Assembly: GCA_026398895.1 (NCBI GenBank) | Contig: JAPLRZ010000049.1 | Coordinates: 1 to 43,634, forward strand | DNA: 43,634 nt | Origin: Methylococcales bacterium | GTDB lineage: Bacteria; Pseudomonadota; Gammaproteobacteria; Methylococcales; Methylomonadaceae | Direction of reading: 5' to 3' | Part shown: piece by piece, positions 42,018-43,634 of the stretch | Layout: every line of letters begins with the position of its first letter | Position numbering within the stretch: position 1 is the stretch's first letter | Notes under the pieces: model-generated | What the model saw: only the letters and a program-made list of their open reading frames with translations | The model's database searches: none | Told to the model about the DNA's origin: nothing | Program-made: the position numbers and the translations under genes

Positions 42018-43432
42018 ATGATATAACTAACGACATTCGTGAAGAAGTAGCTCAACAATTATGCGCAAGAGCGGAAGAAAAACTGAAATCGACACATTTC
42101 TCCAACACCGCTGATAACGAAAACTTGTACGAATTGTATGTGCATCAGATTGAATTGGAGATGCAGAATGAAGAATTACGACGAGCGCAACGGGCATTAG
42201 AACACTCCCGCGACCGCTATGTTGATTTGTACGAATTCGCCCCTGTGGGCTATTTTACCCTCAATATCGACGGCATCATCATCGAAGCCAATTTCACCGC
42301 AGTGACCCTGTTCGGGGTAACGCGAGCAAAACTGCTTAATCGTCGTTTTGCCACTTACCCTATTCCCGAAGATAAAGACCGCTGGCATCATCATTTTATG
42401 ATGTGCAAACGACACAACGATAAAAAAAGCATTGAACTGACCCTGTGCCGCGCCGATGGGTCACTTTTAATCGTCCAGCTCGATTGCCTGACAGTAAAAC
42501 AGGACGATAAGCTGTCGCTACGCATCACCCTGATTGACATTACTCAACGTAAACAAGCCGAACAACAACTACGCATCGCTGCCGTTGCCTTTGAAACACA
42601 GGCGGGGATTTTAATCACCGATGCACACAAAGTAGTCATCTGTGCGAATCGAGCATTCACCCATATCACAGGCTATTGTGCCGAAGAAGCCATAGGACGT
42701 AGCCCGTTCTTTCTGCGCTCTGGGCTGCATGATGAGGATTTTTATACAGCTATTTGGGTATCCATAGCACGCGATGGTTATTGGCAAGGTGAAATCTGGG
42801 ATAAACATAAAAATGGCAGGATATTTCCAATTTGGATGACTATTGCTACTGTCACCGATAGCCATCTAGGCATCACCCATTATGTGGGGTCTTTCACTGA
42901 CATTAGCGTACAAAAACACGCGGAAAAAGTGTTACTGGAGGCTCGCCAGCGTTTAGAGAACCAAGTAGTAAACACTCAAGAGGAATTGGAAAAAACCAAA
43001 GACGACTCGATAAGAACCAATACTGCATTGGATGTGTTACTCAGATACCGAGAAACTGACAAATACGAAGCACAAGACACGCTGTCACGCGAGGTAGAAG
43101 TAACGATTATGCCTTTTTTGAAAAAGTTGAAAAAAAATGCTCTCACTAGAGATCAGGCGCATTTAATTGATATTATTCAAAACAATTTAGAGCAAGTGGT
43201 CATCAGCTATGGACGGAATAACAAATTGTCCAGTATCTACCAAAAGCTAACACCTACTGAAATCCAAGTAGCATCCATGATTAGGCAAGGACTATCCACC
43301 AAGCTGATCGCAACTACTTTACAACTATCAGCGGGTACAGTTGGCATACACCGTAAAAATATTCGCAGAAAATTAGCCTTAAATGGGTGCAATGATAGTC
43401 TTTATAGCTATTTAGCCGCGTTGGATGAATAG
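42014..43432 (+). CDS. PAS-PAS-LuxR transcriptional regulator
   Basis: This 472-residue protein has a helical start with IELEMQNEELRRAQ, PAS 1 (about 68-180, YEFAPVGYFTLNIDG), PAS 2 (about 188-300, GYWQGEIWDKHKNG), then a coiled-coil linker and a helical region (about 335-400). A LuxR-type HTH follows at about 410-460 (LTPTEIQVASMIRQGLSTK, AGTVGIHRKNIRRKL). The helical part and HTH match a recurrent PAS-LuxR family seen in sensor-rich bacteria. There is no receiver domain or kinase, so it should sense through its PAS domains or through the coupled CheB-CheR partner. ATGA overlap with the upstream gene. Target genes are unknown. Confidence 0.92.
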   Translation: MNDITNDIREEVAQQLCARAEEKLKSTHFSNTADNENLYELYVHQIELEMQNEELRRAQRALEHSRDRYVDLYEFAPVGYFTLNIDGIIIEANFTAVTLFGVTRAKLLNRRFATYPIPEDKDRWHHHFMMCKRHNDKKSIELTLCRADGSLLIVQLDCLTVKQDDKLSLRITLIDITQRKQAEQQLRIAAVAFETQAGILITDAHKVVICANRAFTHITGYCAEEAIGRSPFFLRSGLHDEDFYTAIWVSIARDGYWQGEIWDKHKNGRIFPIWMTIATVTDSHLGITHYVGSFTDISVQKHAEKVLLEARQRLENQVVNTQEELEKTKDDSIRTNTALDVLLRYRETDKYEAQDTLSREVEVTIMPFLKKLKKNALTRDQAHLIDIIQNNLEQVVISYGRNNKLSSIYQKLTPTEIQVASMIRQGLSTKLIATTLQLSAGTVGIHRKNIRRKLALNGCNDSLYSYLAALDE

Positions 43433-43463
43433 CAAGTATGTTGTTTTACGCCTGCTTTTGAGT

Positions 43464-43634
43464 ATGACTGCCAGTCATTAAAAGCATAGGTGTCTACACA
43501 CAATTCAGCACAATAAAAACAATGGCTTATAAAAACGCCAAACTCCCTCTCCTGCTGGAGAGGGTTGGGGTGAGGAGAATAAAATTAAGTATTCACACTT
43601 CCCCTCATCCCAACCTTCTCCCTCTGGAGAAGGA
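43464..43634. repeat. Repeat copy 2 and palindrome after the LuxR-type gene
   Basis: ATGACTGCCAGTCAT (43464-43478) is a palindrome around one base and shares its first 13 nt with the 34-nt palindrome at 11701. Directly next comes TAAAAGCATAGGTGTCTACACA (43479-43500), the inverse of the right end of the copy at 38916. Then 43523-43634 matches 38916-39027 in direct orientation. The window ends inside the element; from copy 1, about 33 nt more would be needed to reach the other end. The gap holds no gene. Confidence 0.75.

Noticed and set aside
1..43634. CRISPR array, prophage or integrative element
   Set aside because: Repeats are dispersed palindromes without regular spacers, and no cas, integrase, transposase or phage gene was seen.

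Overview
The window looks like chromosomal DNA of a gammaproteobacterium, AT-leaning by eye. The evidence is the clpS-clpA-infA neighbourhood, the rng-yhdP-nitrilase block, a BamC-type lipoprotein, a RecB helicase/nuclease and ProB with a PUA domain. A NafY/NifX-type cofactor protein and hyp genes suggest a nitrogen-fixing, hydrogen-handling bacterium. A SulP anion transporter beside a complex-I-like membrane complex would fit a sulfur-oxidising or methanotrophic lineage (Thiotrichales or Methylococcales); this is inference, and I cannot name the genus. Many small inverted repeats lie between genes. I saw no tRNA, rRNA, CRISPR array, transposase or phage gene.

Layout. 1-349: hairpin-rich repeats. 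350-1267 (+): two coupled small unknown genes, then hisI. 1475-10727 (-): a SulP transporter followed by a hyfB-C-E-F-G-I type complex. 10830-12823: a secreted dual-specificity-type phosphatase convergent with a secreted metallophosphoesterase that has a striking Pho-box-like promoter. 13306-20053 (+): rng, yhdP, a nitrilase-family amidase and a BamC-like lipoprotein. 20094-30341 (-): a hydrogenase accessory region, transcribed hypF, coiled-coil protein, LprI-like protein, hypC, hypD, an exported unknown protein, an EVE/PUA-like protein, hypE, a NafY/NifX-like protein, a secreted adenosine deaminase and a hydrogenase maturation protease. 30487-38567 (+): proB, recB, clpS, clpA and a DUF29 protein, convergent with infA (-). 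39120-43432 (+): a CheB-CheR-PAS fusion coupled to a PAS-PAS-LuxR regulator, flanked by copies of one repeat.

The most interesting system is the 1475-10727 operon. Its large subunit HyfG resembles the catalytic subunit of group 4 [NiFe] hydrogenases, but serine or other residues replace all four nickel-binding cysteines. The small subunit keeps its four Fe-S cysteines, and the antiporter-like subunits keep their key Glu/Lys residues. No ferredoxin-like HyfA/HyfH or formate dehydrogenase gene is present. This fits the energy-converting-hydrogenase-related (Ehr) class, intermediate between hydrogenases and complex I. The SulP gene at the head of the same strand suggests, as a hypothesis, a redox- or proton-coupled anion (possibly bicarbonate) uptake machine.

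The hyp genes and protease 10-20 kb away cannot mature this Ni-less complex, so they imply a genuine [NiFe] hydrogenase elsewhere, plausibly recycling H2 made by nitrogenase. hypA and hypB are not in the window.
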